DNA of 64,000 nt from Desulfobacter sp. (GCA_028768545.1 CP054838.1:1543501-1607500); one strand, 5' to 3'; shown: positions 39,189 to 49,121, numbered from the stretch's first letter. The notes: a model not told the origin generated them from the letters alone. Translations and numbers: made by a program.

Positions 39189-39997
39189 AGGGCTTTGTTC
39201 ATGCAAGAGAAAACAGCCTGGAATAAAATCGCAGACAGGGCATTGGCCACATTTAAAGAATTTTTTTTTCCGAACATGGGAATGTGAACAGGATCATCAA
39301 TCACTGAAAGCACATGGGGGGAGATGCCGTACTCCTCATTGCCCATGACAATAACGGCCTTGGCCGGCCAATCATACTCATGGCAGGGCACAGAGCCTTG
39401 AACGGTTTCCGCACCAATAATCTGGAACCCTTTCTTTTTTTTCTCAAGCAGCAGTCCTGCAAGGTCCTGGGTCTTTTCTTCATCCACGGATTGATGGGCG
39501 CCCATGGCAGTCTTTTGGACCTGGCGGCTCTCTTTGCCCGGGCAATTGCCCAGAATCAGGCCGGAGACGCCTGCAGCTTCGCAGGTTCTGAATATGGATC
39601 CGATATTAAAGAGACTGCGCAGCCCGTCCAACGCAACCTCATAGTCCATGTCCGGCCGGTTTTGGCAGAGTTGTACTCTGTCCTGGGTCGTGACCCTTTC
39701 CAGAAGATCGTAATCTTTGACCCCTTGTCCTGCGGCAGTTCTATGGCGGTGAATGGCATCTGAAATATAGACCAGCCATGCCCTTGTGTCCTCTGTTTTG
39801 GGAGGAAGCGCACAGGGAAGATCTATCCAGGTGCAGATGGCCTTGTACTGGGCATGAAAGGCCAACAGGCCTTTAAAGGTCTGCCTGCCCCCTGCCATGG
39901 TCTGGTAGATCCGGGAGAGCCAGGCAACAACATGGGTGTAGCGCCCTGTGTCAGAGAGGGATAAAAATTTTTTGCGGGTAAATCCAAAGCTGTCCAT
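39185..39997 (-). CDS. TrmH/SpoU-family RNA methyltransferase
   Basis: 270 residues. The C-terminal SPOUT knot motifs are clear: ALDGLRSLFNIGSIFRTCEAAGVSGLIL (motif 1 region), AVIVMGNEEYGIS (motif 2) and IPMFGKKNSLNVANALSAILFQ (motif 3). The N-terminal 120 residues are an unusual extension. It likely 2'-O-methylates a ribose in tRNA or rRNA using S-adenosylmethionine. The TAA stop lies in the terminal repeat of MITE copy 2. Confidence 0.8.
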   Translation of the reverse strand: MDSFGFTRKKFLSLSDTGRYTHVVAWLSRIYQTMAGGRQTFKGLLAFHAQYKAICTWIDLPCALPPKTEDTRAWLVYISDAIHRHRTAAGQGVKDYDLLERVTTQDRVQLCQNRPDMDYEVALDGLRSLFNIGSIFRTCEAAGVSGLILGNCPGKESRQVQKTAMGAHQSVDEEKTQDLAGLLLEKKKKGFQIIGAETVQGSVPCHEYDWPAKAVIVMGNEEYGISPHVLSVIDDPVHIPMFGKKNSLNVANALSAILFQAVFSCMNKAL

Positions 39998-40190
39998 CTG
40001 TGTTTTATATCAGTAAATTATTGTTAGGCAAATGCAAATTTATCTGAACCTAAATCGGATATTTTTTTTAGGCCTGGCAATCGCGGTTAAAAATTGTGAT
40101 TCAAATTCGAACCTAAAGGTTTAAACATAGTTACAATATGTTGTGGACGGTCATTTTTGATAAAAAGTTACCAGTCATAAAAGAAAGGTA

Positions 40191-40219
40191 TTGACAAATG
40201 ATTTTTACACATCTATCGT
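40191..40219 (+). promoter_or_regulatory. sigma-70-type promoter for ridA
   Basis: A perfect -35 TTGACA (40191-40196) and -10 TATCGT (40214-40219) with 17-base spacing, 65 bases upstream of the ridA ATG. The region 39998-40284 is otherwise AT-rich and has no gene. A short palindrome TGTCGACA follows the -10 box and might be an operator. Confidence 0.6.
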
Positions 40220-40284
40220 TTTGCTCAAATGTCGACATTCGACTTTTCATCAAGAAGGTTAGACTAATTTTTTAAGAGGTATTT

Positions 40285-40604
40285 ATGAAAACAAAGCAAC
40301 CCATATTAACCGACAAGGCTCCCAAAGCGATTGGCCCTTATTCCCAAGGAATTGTTTGTGAAAATTTTTTGTTTGTTTCAGGGCAATTGCCGATCAATCC
40401 TGAAACGGGGAAAATCGAAGGAAAGACGATCAAAGAACGGGCCAAACAGGTTTTTTCTAATATAAAGGCAATTATCAATGCTTCCAACGCAAATGAAGAG
40501 GACATTGTAAAAACCACATTGTTTTTAACGGATATGAAAGATTTTAATGAGATAAACCAAATCTATAATGAGTATTTTACCGAATCCTATCCCGCACGCA
40601 GAAA
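40285..40604 (+). pseudogene. ridA: RidA family enamine/imine deaminase, 3'-truncated by IS256
   Basis: 106 residues of a RidA/YjgF protein: KAPKAIGPYSQGIVCENFLFVSGQLPIN and TTLFLTDMKDFNEINQIYNEYF are typical. The family usually reaches about 125 residues and ends with a PARxxxxV segment containing the conserved Arg and Glu. Here the frame leaves the gene at PARR and enters IS256 copy 3, adding KGVQNSVSVE before a stop. The catalytic C-terminal Glu is missing, so it is probably inactive. Confidence 0.85.
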
Positions 40605-41707
40605 GGGCGTTCAAAATTCTGTGTCAGTTGAATGAAAGCTGATATACTCAGCTAAATAAGGAGAACTGACATGACCGAAGAAAACACCGAATTTGATTTT
40701 CAAAAAGCCCTTAAAGGCATCCAGGAAGGTAAACCCTTCACAGGTAAGGGCGGCGTCCTTACATCATTAATCAAAAATCTTGCTGAAGCTGCTCTTGAAG
40801 GAGAGTTGGAGTCCCATCTCGGGCAGGAAGTTTCTGCCAACCGCCGTAATGGAAAAAGCAAAAAGACCATTAAATCCCTGGATGGTAAATTTGAGCTGGA
40901 AACCCCGCGTGACAGGGCCGGAACCTTCTCTCCACAGATCGTCAAAAAACATCAGACAACGCTCAGCGATGAAATTGAAAGAAAGATAATAGCCCTTTAC
41001 GGCCTGGGCATGAGTTATAATGATATGGCTTCCCATTTACAGGAAATCTATGGACTTGAGATTTCAAATGCCACTCTGAGCACCATTACCGATAAAATCA
41101 TCCATACCGTCAAAGAATGGCAGGCCAGGCCGTTGGAAAATGTGTACCCAATCGTATGGCTTGATGCCATACATTATAAAGTACGAGAAAACGGAAAGGT
41201 CGGCAGCAAGGCCGTTTACACAATTCTTGGGGTGAATATCGAGGGCCGCAAAGAGGTTCTTGGGCTGTACATATCCGAGAATGAGGGTGCGAACTTCTGG
41301 CTGCAGGTGTTAACAGACCTTTCAAACCGAGGGGTAAAAGATATCCTGATTGCCTGTGTTGATGGTCTAAAAGGTTTTCCCGAGGCCATTGAGACCATAT
41401 TCCCGGACACAGAAGTTCAACTCTGCGTAGTCCACCAGATCCGAAATTCATTGAAATACGTTGGTTCCAAAAATAAAAAGGAATTTATGGCAGATCTAAA
41501 ACGTGTTTATAAAGCGGTCAATAAGGATCTGGCCGAAGAAGAACTGGATATCTTGGAAAATAAATGGAATGACAAATACCCGATTGTGATAAAATCCTGG
41601 CGGAACAACTGGGAACGCCTCAGTCATTTCTTTAAATATCCAGAAGAGATTCGACGGATAATATACACCACAAATACCATTGAGGCTGTGCATCGACAGT
41701 TTCGAAA
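40605..41707 (+). mobile_element. IS256-family element, copy 3, 3'-truncated
   Basis: The left end GGGCGTTCAAAATTCTGTGTCA is intact, with the same untranslated leader as copy 1. The element is cut at 41707 where the ISKra4 terminal repeat starts, and its right end is not found beyond that element. Thus the ISKra4 insertion was accompanied by deletion of the IS256 3' part and of the rest of ridA. Confidence 0.9.
40671..41707 (+). pseudogene. IS256-family transposase, 3'-truncated
   Basis: About 346 residues identical or nearly identical to copy 1 up to TIEAVHRQFRK, then the frame runs into ISKra4 (GAFPFSRF) and stops at 41735. The catalytic triad is present but the last 57 residues are lost. 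Confidence 0.88.
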
Positions 41708-41808
41708 GGGCGCATTCCCATTTTCCCGGTTTTAAAAAGGCCTGTCTTTTAGAGCAAAAAGAATGATATCCTCTGTTACGCTGAAATGAACATAAATGGA
41801 TTGTGCTA

Positions 41809-41991
41809 ATGAAGAAAGCTGAAGATTGTAATACTGTTGATGAAGTCCTTGCATGCCTCAAAAAACTGGAAGAAGATCCAAATCGCTTGGTTCGTAACGC
41901 TAACGAATTAGAACAGATGGAGCAGGAAATCCTTGAGTATACAAATCGGATAAGCGCCTTTTTTTTAAAAAAAAGATCCAGGCCTCAGTAG
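41809..41991 (+). CDS. ISKra4 orfA (N-terminal transposase segment)
   Basis: About 60 residues (KKAEDCNTVDEVLACLKKLE ...), ending shortly after a T8A8 tract at 41959-41974. A -1 slip on A-AAA-AAA within that tract would leave the frame of orfA and enter the open frame ending at 43208, giving one protein of about 470 residues. A GTG two codons earlier (41803) is an alternative start. Confidence 0.6.
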   Translation: MKKAEDCNTVDEVLACLKKLEEDPNRLVRNANELEQMEQEILEYTNRISAFFLKKRSRPQ

Positions 41992-42023
41992 ATTCCTCTG
42001 AACAGGTCGACCAAGAAAAAGAA

Positions 42024-43208
42024 TTGATGTCCAATTGGCCGGGACGGATGAAAAGCGAAGGGCTTGAGACAGTTTGGATTCAGCTTTGTACAGATAGTTC
42101 GGTTGATATTCATGTTCGATACTATCGAAGGTCCTGTGACCGCCGAAAAGGAAAAAGATATAAAGGTGCATACGCTGGTTTAATCCTTCTTGGAATCCAT
42201 GATCGCTGCTCGCCTGCTTTGGCTTCTATGGTGAGTTCTTGGTCAGCCTTATTAAGTTCTTTTGAAGAAGTCCGTCAAGTGCTTTGTGACCGTGGGATGA
42301 CGTTGGGTATAAAGGTCATCCGTAAACTGACCTATCGGTACGCAGAGCGGGCTCGAGCCGAACAACAAGCGGGCCGAATCCCATTAAATGATGGAGATTT
42401 ACTTGAAGGGCGGCGAGTCGTTATCAGCACTGATGGTGGCCGCACTCGGCTCAGAGAGAAGAAAAGGGGACCAAAAACCCAAAAGGATAGAACCCGATTT
42501 CGTGGGGCATGGCGAGAACCCAAGCTTTTGATCATTTATGTAGTGGACGCCCATGGAAAACAAGAAAAAAGCTTTTCACCATTTATTGATGGCTGTTTCA
42601 ATGGACCGGATGGTGTATTCCACTTGTTAAAGGGTTATTTGAACTCCCTTCATATTCAGAACTCAGACAAAATACTGTTTGTTGCAGATGGGGCACATTG
42701 GATTTGGAATCGAATCCCCGGACTGCTAAAAGCATTGGGTTTGGCTCCTGAGCGTGTGTATGAACTTCTCGATTTCTACCATGCAGTTGAGCATCTGGGT
42801 ACAGTAGTAGGCTTAAGGAAGACCTGGTCATCCAAGGAACGCAAACGCTGGGTATCGAAGCAGCGAGGTCTTCTGCTGAAGGGAAAGGCGATTGAGGTGG
42901 TACAGGCCGTCCAGAAGCTTTGTAGAGGCAGAAACAGTAAGGCTATCAAGACGGAACGGGATTATTTTGTGCGCAATGAACTGAGGCTTAATTTCTCAAC
43001 TGTAAAAGCGTTGAACTTACCTATTGGCAGCGGTGCTATTGAAAGTTCGATTCGGAGAGTCGTGAATTTACGTCTTAAAGGTCCATGCATCTTTTGGTAT
43101 CGGGAGAATGCAGAAAAAATGATTATGCTGCGATCATTTTATAAAGCAGGGCGTTGGAACTGCCTGAAGCAGATGGCAAACATGCACAATCCAGTGCCAG
43201 CGGTATAA
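42024..43208 (+). CDS. ISKra4-family transposase
   Basis: About 394 residues from TTG/ATG at 42024, or longer through frameshifting from orfA; the frame is open back through the A8 tract. Motifs: VVISTDGGRTRLRE (first Asp), FVADGAHWIWNRI (second Asp), LLDFYHAVEHL and PIGSGAIESSIRRVVN (Glu), the ISKra4 arrangement. No interruptions. Confidence 0.85.
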   Translation: MMSNWPGRMKSEGLETVWIQLCTDSSVDIHVRYYRRSCDRRKGKRYKGAYAGLILLGIHDRCSPALASMVSSWSALLSSFEEVRQVLCDRGMTLGIKVIRKLTYRYAERARAEQQAGRIPLNDGDLLEGRRVVISTDGGRTRLREKKRGPKTQKDRTRFRGAWREPKLLIIYVVDAHGKQEKSFSPFIDGCFNGPDGVFHLLKGYLNSLHIQNSDKILFVADGAHWIWNRIPGLLKALGLAPERVYELLDFYHAVEHLGTVVGLRKTWSSKERKRWVSKQRGLLLKGKAIEVVQAVQKLCRGRNSKAIKTERDYFVRNELRLNFSTVKALNLPIGSGAIESSIRRVVNLRLKGPCIFWYRENAEKMIMLRSFYKAGRWNCLKQMANMHNPVPAV

Positions 43209-43264
43209 CCGGGAAAATGGGAATGCGCCCATCTTCCTTATGTTTTGTTCTCGCATCATCACGC

Positions 43265-43732
43265 TTAGAGAACCCGCCTGACAGCCTTCATTCGTTCGCC
43301 TTGCCCACGTTCTGATAATTTTTCCCAGGGTGTATCAAAAAAGGGGTCAAAGGAGGCGGGATTGTCTTCGAGTTCAGTGTCCAGCCATGACATGGGATTG
43401 AATATCCCGCTCGTATCTTGCCTGGCGGCAAGTTCGGCAGCGTTCCTGACATGTTCTGTCAGGTTTAATGTTTTATCCGGGTCGGTATGGCCTGGCTCCT
43501 GATCAAAAGGATTGTATTCCGGGTTTTTATAGAGGGTTGCAGACCCGTTCATTATATCGGGTTTATACACGGCTTCGATCCAGTTTTCAGGTTTAAATTC
43601 TTCAAATGCAACTGAAATCGAAGATGTTTTGCATTCAAGACTCTTGGCTGCACTGGTGACAATTTTTTCAGTCAGTTCTTTTTTCTGCTGCTCAGATCTA
43701 CCGGCATATAGTTTGATAATAATATGGGGCAT
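43265..43732 (-). CDS. tautomerase-family protein with C-terminal extension
   Basis: 155 residues. The N terminus MPHIIIKLYAGRSEQQKKEL carries the catalytic Pro1 of 4-oxalocrotonate tautomerases and the conserved beta-strand/helix. The usual family member ends near residue 65-80; the remaining part here (NPEYNPFDQEPGH, FNPMSWLDTELEDNP) is an extension I do not recognise. Stand-alone gene next to ISKra4; the substrate is unknown. Confidence 0.7.
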   Translation of the reverse strand: MPHIIIKLYAGRSEQQKKELTEKIVTSAAKSLECKTSSISVAFEEFKPENWIEAVYKPDIMNGSATLYKNPEYNPFDQEPGHTDPDKTLNLTEHVRNAAELAARQDTSGIFNPMSWLDTELEDNPASFDPFFDTPWEKLSERGQGERMKAVRRVL

Positions 43733-43759
43733 GGGATTTCCTTGGCCGTTGTCAGGTTA

Positions 43760-43776
43760 CCGGCCTTTCAGGCCGG
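43760..43776. other. short GC-rich hairpin upstream of the tautomerase gene
   Basis: CCGGCCT-TTC-AGGCCGG, a perfect 7-bp stem with a three-base loop, 28 bases upstream of the tautomerase start. No T run follows. It could be a leader hairpin or a repeat remnant. Confidence 0.4.
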
Positions 43777-43947
43777 GGCAGATATGTCTAAATGATCTAT
43801 ACCATAAAAACATTTGCCTGACAGTAAGAATTTTTATTGAAATTTTAATGTCTTTATGGCTTTCTGTCTTGACATCTATGTCTCTTTTATGGTTCTATGG
43901 TATCAGGTCTGGGACCAGGTGAATGTTTAAAAAATTAAGAGGGTTAC

Positions 43948-44106
43948 ATGAGTGAAAAAGACAAGTTAAAGCAACTGACCTTGAGAATGCCGGAATATCT
44001 TCACAGAGAATTTAAGTTAACTGCGGTCAGGCAGGGGCGGACCATGGGCGAGGTGACCATTGAACTGATCAGAAAATATGTGAGCAAAGCATCTGATCCC
44101 TTGTGA
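43948..44106 (+). CDS. small ribbon-helix-helix-like protein
   Basis: 52 residues, MSEKDKLKQLTLRMPEYLHR followed by a helix-rich tail. The pattern LTLRMPEYLHREFKLTAVRQG (beta strand then helix) is that of CopG/Arc-type DNA-binding antitoxins and repressors. Ribosome site AAGAGGG. It is followed nine bases later by a 68-residue gene; whether they form a unit is not clear. Confidence 0.6.
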   Translation: MSEKDKLKQLTLRMPEYLHREFKLTAVRQGRTMGEVTIELIRKYVSKASDPL

Positions 44107-44115
44107 GATAAACAG

Positions 44116-44322
44116 ATGAATCATAAGGAGGATGTCATTCGTTTTTCAGATTTTTTTGTCCCAAAGTATCTGCACTCCAACCCAAAGGTGCGGATTAAAT
44201 TCATCAATCAGACAACAGATGTGAAACTTCTGGAGCAGATGGTTGAAAAAGACGAGGAAGACTCTGTTGTCATGGCTGCCAGAGAGAGGTTAGAGGCATT
44301 GACGGTGACTGCCACATCTTAA
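44116..44322 (+). CDS. hypothetical protein, 68 residues
   Basis: Not recognised. Acidic and helical (KLLEQMVEKDEEDSVVMAARERLEAL), with AAGGAGG just inside its beginning rather than upstream, so a slightly later start is possible. It ends head-on against the thioredoxin-like gene, overlapping its stop by four bases. A short HEAT-like helix pair is possible. Confidence 0.5.
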   Translation: MNHKEDVIRFSDFFVPKYLHSNPKVRIKFINQTTDVKLLEQMVEKDEEDSVVMAARERLEALTVTATS

Positions 44323-45281
44323 GGGGCCAGCCTTGATTCAATGGCATCCACGGCATCCATGGCCGCATCTTTGAGGTCCTCATGGCTGAGATGGGTGATC
44401 TGTTGAAGGATCCATGCCTTTGTTTCAAGGCCTCCGATTTCTCCCAGCGCATAGAGGATGTCCCCCTGGATCGGGATGTCCCGGCCTTCAAAGCGTTCCA
44501 TGAGAATCGGAGCCAGTTTCAACCCAAGGTCTGGGGCTTGTTCTCCCAAGTATTCCACCACCACCATGGCCCCGAGCCGGACCGACCAGGTCTTGTGGAG
44601 AAGAAGCCCTGTAAATCCGTCAAAAATTTTTCCGGTTTTAATCATTTCCTTTGTGATCCATTCGGCATCCCTGGCTTCTATTATGTTTTTCAGGGTGGAC
44701 GTGCCAAGCCTTGATGGATCCCGGTTTAATATCATTGAAATCAATTCTGTTTCGGGCACGGCCTCGGTCCATCGAAAATCTTTGTCCAGAATCAGGCAGG
44801 GGGCGGCCATAACCTTGTCCGTTTCCGCCTTTTGCCGGAACAATGATCCGTCAATGATGTGCAGACCGATTTTTTCACAATAGGCTGCCATGGGGATCAG
44901 GGTTTTGACCATGGCCGGGCAGTGGGGGCATTGAAGGGCAATATAAAGGGTGAGTTCACAGGGCAGTTCAATACGATCGAGCATCTGGCGGATCTCTTGT
45001 GACAGAACGTTTGCCCCAAGGGATTCAAGACTGGATAAAAAGGGAGCCAGTTCCCGTTCCAGGGGCAGGGCCGAATAGGTGATGTTTTCCTTTAAGGCAA
45101 ATCCGGGCAGATCGGACTCTCTTTTATTGGGAATCCAGGTGATGTTTGAATTCAAATTCGTCCATGCCTTGGCAAACCGGGTAAAGCGCTCTTGCTCCGG
45201 GTGGTCTGCGGTCAGGATGGAAATATTAAAATTGCCGGGCGGGGTCCAGTTTTGGATTGTTTTTTTGTCTGCCTTGTCCAT
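44319..45281 (-). CDS. thioredoxin/glutaredoxin-like protein with HEAT-type repeats
   Basis: About 320 residues from ATG 45281, chosen for GAGGA eight bases upstream. The first part resembles the N-terminal thioredoxin-fold domains of AhpF/protein disulfide oxidoreductases (CELTLYIALQCPHCPAMVKT with CPHC active site). The last 120 residues contain short helical repeats (SVRLGAMVVVEYLGEQ, GDILYALGEIGGLETK) like HEAT repeats. Function unknown; a redox-regulated binding protein is plausible. Confidence 0.65.
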   Translation of the reverse strand: MDKADKKTIQNWTPPGNFNISILTADHPEQERFTRFAKAWTNLNSNITWIPNKRESDLPGFALKENITYSALPLERELAPFLSSLESLGANVLSQEIRQMLDRIELPCELTLYIALQCPHCPAMVKTLIPMAAYCEKIGLHIIDGSLFRQKAETDKVMAAPCLILDKDFRWTEAVPETELISMILNRDPSRLGTSTLKNIIEARDAEWITKEMIKTGKIFDGFTGLLLHKTWSVRLGAMVVVEYLGEQAPDLGLKLAPILMERFEGRDIPIQGDILYALGEIGGLETKAWILQQITHLSHEDLKDAAMDAVDAIESRLAP

Positions 45282-45403
45282 GATACAGTTCCTCAATGGG
45301 GTGTGGGTTTCTTCTTCTTTATCAGAATCCGTCTTTTAAATTAAGGCCAAATCATGTAAATAATTCTCTGACGTTTTTTATTAACCTCCACAGGCCAAAA
45401 CAT

Positions 45404-48400
45404 ATGAGATTTATTGCAGACCTGCATATCCATTCAAAATACTCCAGGGCGACAGCCAAAAACCTATATCTTGAAAACCTTTACCATACTGCCCAGATCA
45501 AGGGAGTGACCCTTGTGGGCACAGGAGACTTTACCCATCCGGCCTGGATGGAAGAACTGGAAACCAAGCTTGAGCCGGCTGAACCAGGGCTGTTTTCTTT
45601 GAAAAAGGAGTTTGCCGCCTCCATTGAGTCTGATATCCCTCTTGCCTGCAGAGGTCAGGTTCGCTTTATCCTCCAGACTGAAATTTCCAATATTTACAAA
45701 AAAGACGACCGGGTTCGCAAGAATCATAACCTGATCTATATGCCGGATATTCAGACGGCCAAGCGCTTTAATGCCCGTCTGGATGCCATCGGCAATATCA
45801 AGTCCGATGGCCGTCCCATCCTGGGCCTGGATGCCAGAAATCTTCTTGAGATCATGCTGGAAACAAGTGACCAGGCTTTTTTTATTCCTGCCCATATCTG
45901 GACCCCCTGGTTTTCCATGTTCGGGTCTAAGTCCGGGTTTGACACCATTGAAGAATGCTTTGGGGACTTAAGTGCTCATATTTTTGCCTGCGAAACAGGG
46001 CTCTCTTCGGATCCCCCTATGAACTGGCGGGTAAAAGATCTGGATCGGGTGCGGCTGATCTCAAATTCAGATGCCCACTCCCCGGGGTATTTAGGGCGGA
46101 ATGCCTCTGTATTTGATACCTCTCTGGATTATTGGGCGGTTAAAAAAGCCCTGGAAACCCATGATCTTTCCGCCTTCCAGGGCACTTTGGATATGTATCC
46201 GGACCAGGGAAAATATCATTATGACGGCCATCGCAAATGCAAGGTACGGCTCAACCCCGATGATACGGCAGCCTTGAACGGGATCTGCCCTGAATGCGGT
46301 AAACCCTGACGCTTGGGGTCCTTTACCGGGTCAGAGAGCTTGCAGACCGGCCCGAGGGGTTTACACCTGAAAACCGGCATGGCCACACCTATGTGGTGCC
46401 TTTGGCGGATATTCTTTCAGAGATTTTTGAGGTGGGGCCTAAAACCAAGAAGGTGACCGGGTATTTTAACAAGGCTGTGAACGCTTTGGGTCCGGAACTT
46501 GGCATTCTTACGTCCAAATCTTTTGAAGAGATTGAAAAGGCCGGCATTCCCCTGCTGGCTGAAGCCGTCAAAAAGATGAGAAAAGGCGACCTTCACATTG
46601 ATCCCGGGTTTGACGGGGAGTACGGCAAGGTCAACCTTTTTACTCGGAAAGAAAAAGAAGAGATCCGGGGAGAAAAATATCTATTTTTTGATTTGCCCCG
46701 GGAAAAGAAACGATCTGGAAAGAAAAATACCAGACTCAACCCAGGAAAAGTTTTCGGGCCAAAGGCAAGGCTCAAGGAGAAAAACTTTTCAGTCCCCCAG
46801 GGTCCTCAGGGGCTTGTGGATGGTCTGAATGCTGAGCAGGCAAAGGCGGTGAAATCAGCGGCCAAAACCATGTTGATCCAGGCCGGACCCGGCACGGGAA
46901 AAACCAGAACCCTGACCGCTAAAATGGCTTGGCTGATTTCAGACCAGAACCTAGATCCGGAGAAAATTTTGGCCCTGACCTTTACCAACAAGGCTGCAAA
47001 AGAGCTTTGCCAGCGCATTGAGGTCTTTATGCCCCAAAAGGGCGGCCAGGTGATGGCTGTAACCTTTCACGGGTTCTGCCTTGGGATGCTCAAAACATAT
47101 GGACATTTTTCTTCCGGACTTATGGAAGATGATTTGAGAATGAAAATTTTGGGGCTGGCCGCTCAAAAGGTGCCGTACCAGAGCCCAAAGGGAAAATGGT
47201 CCAAAAAAGAGCTTCAAAGAATGGACCATTGGATTGGCCTTTGCAAACAGCAGCTTTTGGGCCCGGCAGACGATCTGTCCTCTGTTGCAGGAGATGAGGC
47301 CGGGGTCTTGGCAGCACTCTATGGGGAATATAATCGGCTTTGCATCCAAAGAAAGCTTGTGGATTTTGAAGATCTTATTTATCTGTGGACAGGTCTTTTG
47401 ATGACCGACGCCCGGATTCTGGACACACTGGGCAAAAGATTTTCCCATATCTTTGTGGATGAGTACCAGGACCTGAACCTGGGCCAGTATGAACTGGTCA
47501 AATTATTGGCCCGGAACCATCACCTTTTTGTCATCGGAGATCCAGACCAGTCCATTTACGGGTTCAGGGGATCGGACAACCGGTTTTTTAACCGGTTTGC
47601 CCAGGATTACCCAGGATGCGAACAGATCCGGCTTGTTCGAAATTACAGATCCACCCAGACCATTTTAGATGCCTCTTTTCAGATGATTACCACAAGGGGC
47701 GCCAATGCCCAGGGAAGTAAACAGGTTTTTTCCATCCTGGAGAATACCCAGCAGGTGGTCATCAAGGAGGCCCCCTCTGAAAGTGCCGAAGCCGTGGCTG
47801 TGGGGAAGATGATCGAAACCCTGGTGGGCGGGCTTTCATTTTTATCCATGGAGACAGGCCGGCAAGACCTGGATGGTAAGAAAGAATATGCGTTTTCAGA
47901 CTTTGTGGTGCTCTATCGGACAAAGAGACAATGCCAGGCATTTATTCAGGCTTTTGAAAAGGCGGGTATTCCTTTTCAGACCGCAGACCGGGAGAGCTGG
48001 CTGGCCATGGAAGGGATAAGGGAGGCCCTGGGGTTTTTAAGACTCATCGCGGGTCGGGCCGTTCCCGAAGATGAGGCTGTTTTGGCAAAGGTCTTTGACA
48101 AGACCAGGGCACAGACGTTTGACCCGGATCTGCAATCCATGCTTTTTTTTGAAGATCAAGACCCTGGAAGAGCGGATAGTCTCGGGCTACTGGAGAAAAT
48201 TTCAAAGGCCGCGAACCTTTGTTCCCGGATTCGTGACAATGATCGCCTGTCTGCGGCATGGGAACGGCTTGAAAATTTTGCCCGGGTCTATCCTGTACCG
48301 GGTGATCTTTTGGATGCCTTACGCCTTGACCAGGACCAGGATCTTTTGGACCCGGGGGTGGAAAAGGTCTCTTTGATGACCATGCATGCATCCAAGGGGC

Positions 48401-48699
48401 TTGAGTTCCCCGTGGTCTTTGTGACCGGATGTGAAACCGGGATGATTCCCTATGCCAGGGACGGGGAGAATGTTGAGGATATTCAGGAGGAAAGGCGGCT
48501 TTTTTATGTGGCCATGACCCGGGCCATGGATATTCTTTGTTTGACATATGCCAAAAAAAGACGCATATTCGGCCTCAATAAATCCCGGACAAGGTCCTGT
48601 TTTATTGATGATATTGAAAAAGAACTGGCCTGCTACGAAAAGACGGGAAGAGGCCGGGTAAAAAAGAAAAAATCAGAAATCCAGTTGGAGCTTTTTTAA
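45404..48699 (+). pseudogene. EndoQ (PHP nuclease)-UvrD helicase fusion, single-base frameshift
   Basis: About 1098 residues when repaired. Residues 1-300 are a PHP-type endonuclease Q domain (FIADLHIHSKYSRAT, GTGDFTHP, HIWTPWFSMFGS, ISNSDAHSPG, then a zinc-binding CPECG). The rest is an SF1 helicase: GPGTGKTRTLT, LTFTNKAAKEL, VDEYQDLN, VIGDPDQSIYGFRGSD, RNYRSTQTI, MTMHASKGLEFPVVF, VAMTRA. At about 46305 the PHP frame stops (CGKP-TGA) while LTLGVLYRVRELADRP continues one frame over, as if one C were lost from a CCCC run. EndoQ cuts at deaminated bases; fusion to a helicase suggests a repair machine. Confidence 0.75.
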
Positions 48700-48737
48700 T
48701 CTGGAATCGTAAATTTAAGGAAAAAAGACCAAAGACC

Positions 48738-49121
48738 ATGGAAAGAACCCCCTGCAAGGAAATTAAACTTGAAAATGATCATTGCCTTGAAATTTTTGAT
48801 GATTCAAGGAAAATAGCTGACGATGCCTGTGTGGTGATCATGACCGCAGAAATGAAAATTCCGGTTCAAAAAGAGTTGTTTACCATAGAACCGGTAACTG
48901 ACAAAATGTTTGAGACCATTCTTGAAACCCTGGGATCCCCCATTGTTTACACCTATCGGGTGGAACGCAATATGATCATGGACAATGAACGAGAGGCCTT
49001 GTTTGAAAGTCTGGTCACAACCTTTATGGAAAATACCGGCAAATATATTGCAAAGCCCAGTTTTCCGGAAAAGCTGGTTTTAAAGGAATACAGGGAAAGA
49101 ATTGAAAAAAAGACCCCGTAA
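48738..49121 (+). CDS. hypothetical protein, 127 residues
   Basis: Not recognised. Mixed alpha/beta with no membrane segment or cysteine motif; the visible stretch CVVIMTAEMKIPVQKELF looks like a pair of beta strands. AAGGAAAAAAG precedes the ATG. It overlaps the following transglycosylase gene by 20 bases, so the two are co-translated or co-regulated. Confidence 0.6.
   Translation: MERTPCKEIKLENDHCLEIFDDSRKIADDACVVIMTAEMKIPVQKELFTIEPVTDKMFETILETLGSPIVYTYRVERNMIMDNEREALFESLVTTFMENTGKYIAKPSFPEKLVLKEYRERIEKKTP

Larger units (their letters stand above)
41708..43230 (+). mobile_element. ISKra4-family insertion sequence, complete
   Basis: 1523 bp with perfect 24-bp terminal inverted repeats beginning GGGCGCATTCCCATTTTCCC (41708 and, reversed, ending 43230). 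It carries a short orfA and the main transposase in a different frame. No target duplication: the left flank is IS256 and the right flank is unrelated sequence before the tautomerase gene. Confidence 0.9.

Noticed and set aside
46307..46309. TGA after CGKP in the EndoQ-UvrD gene as a selenocysteine codon
   Set aside because: The downstream coding sequence continues in a different frame, so this is a frameshift and not a decoded stop.
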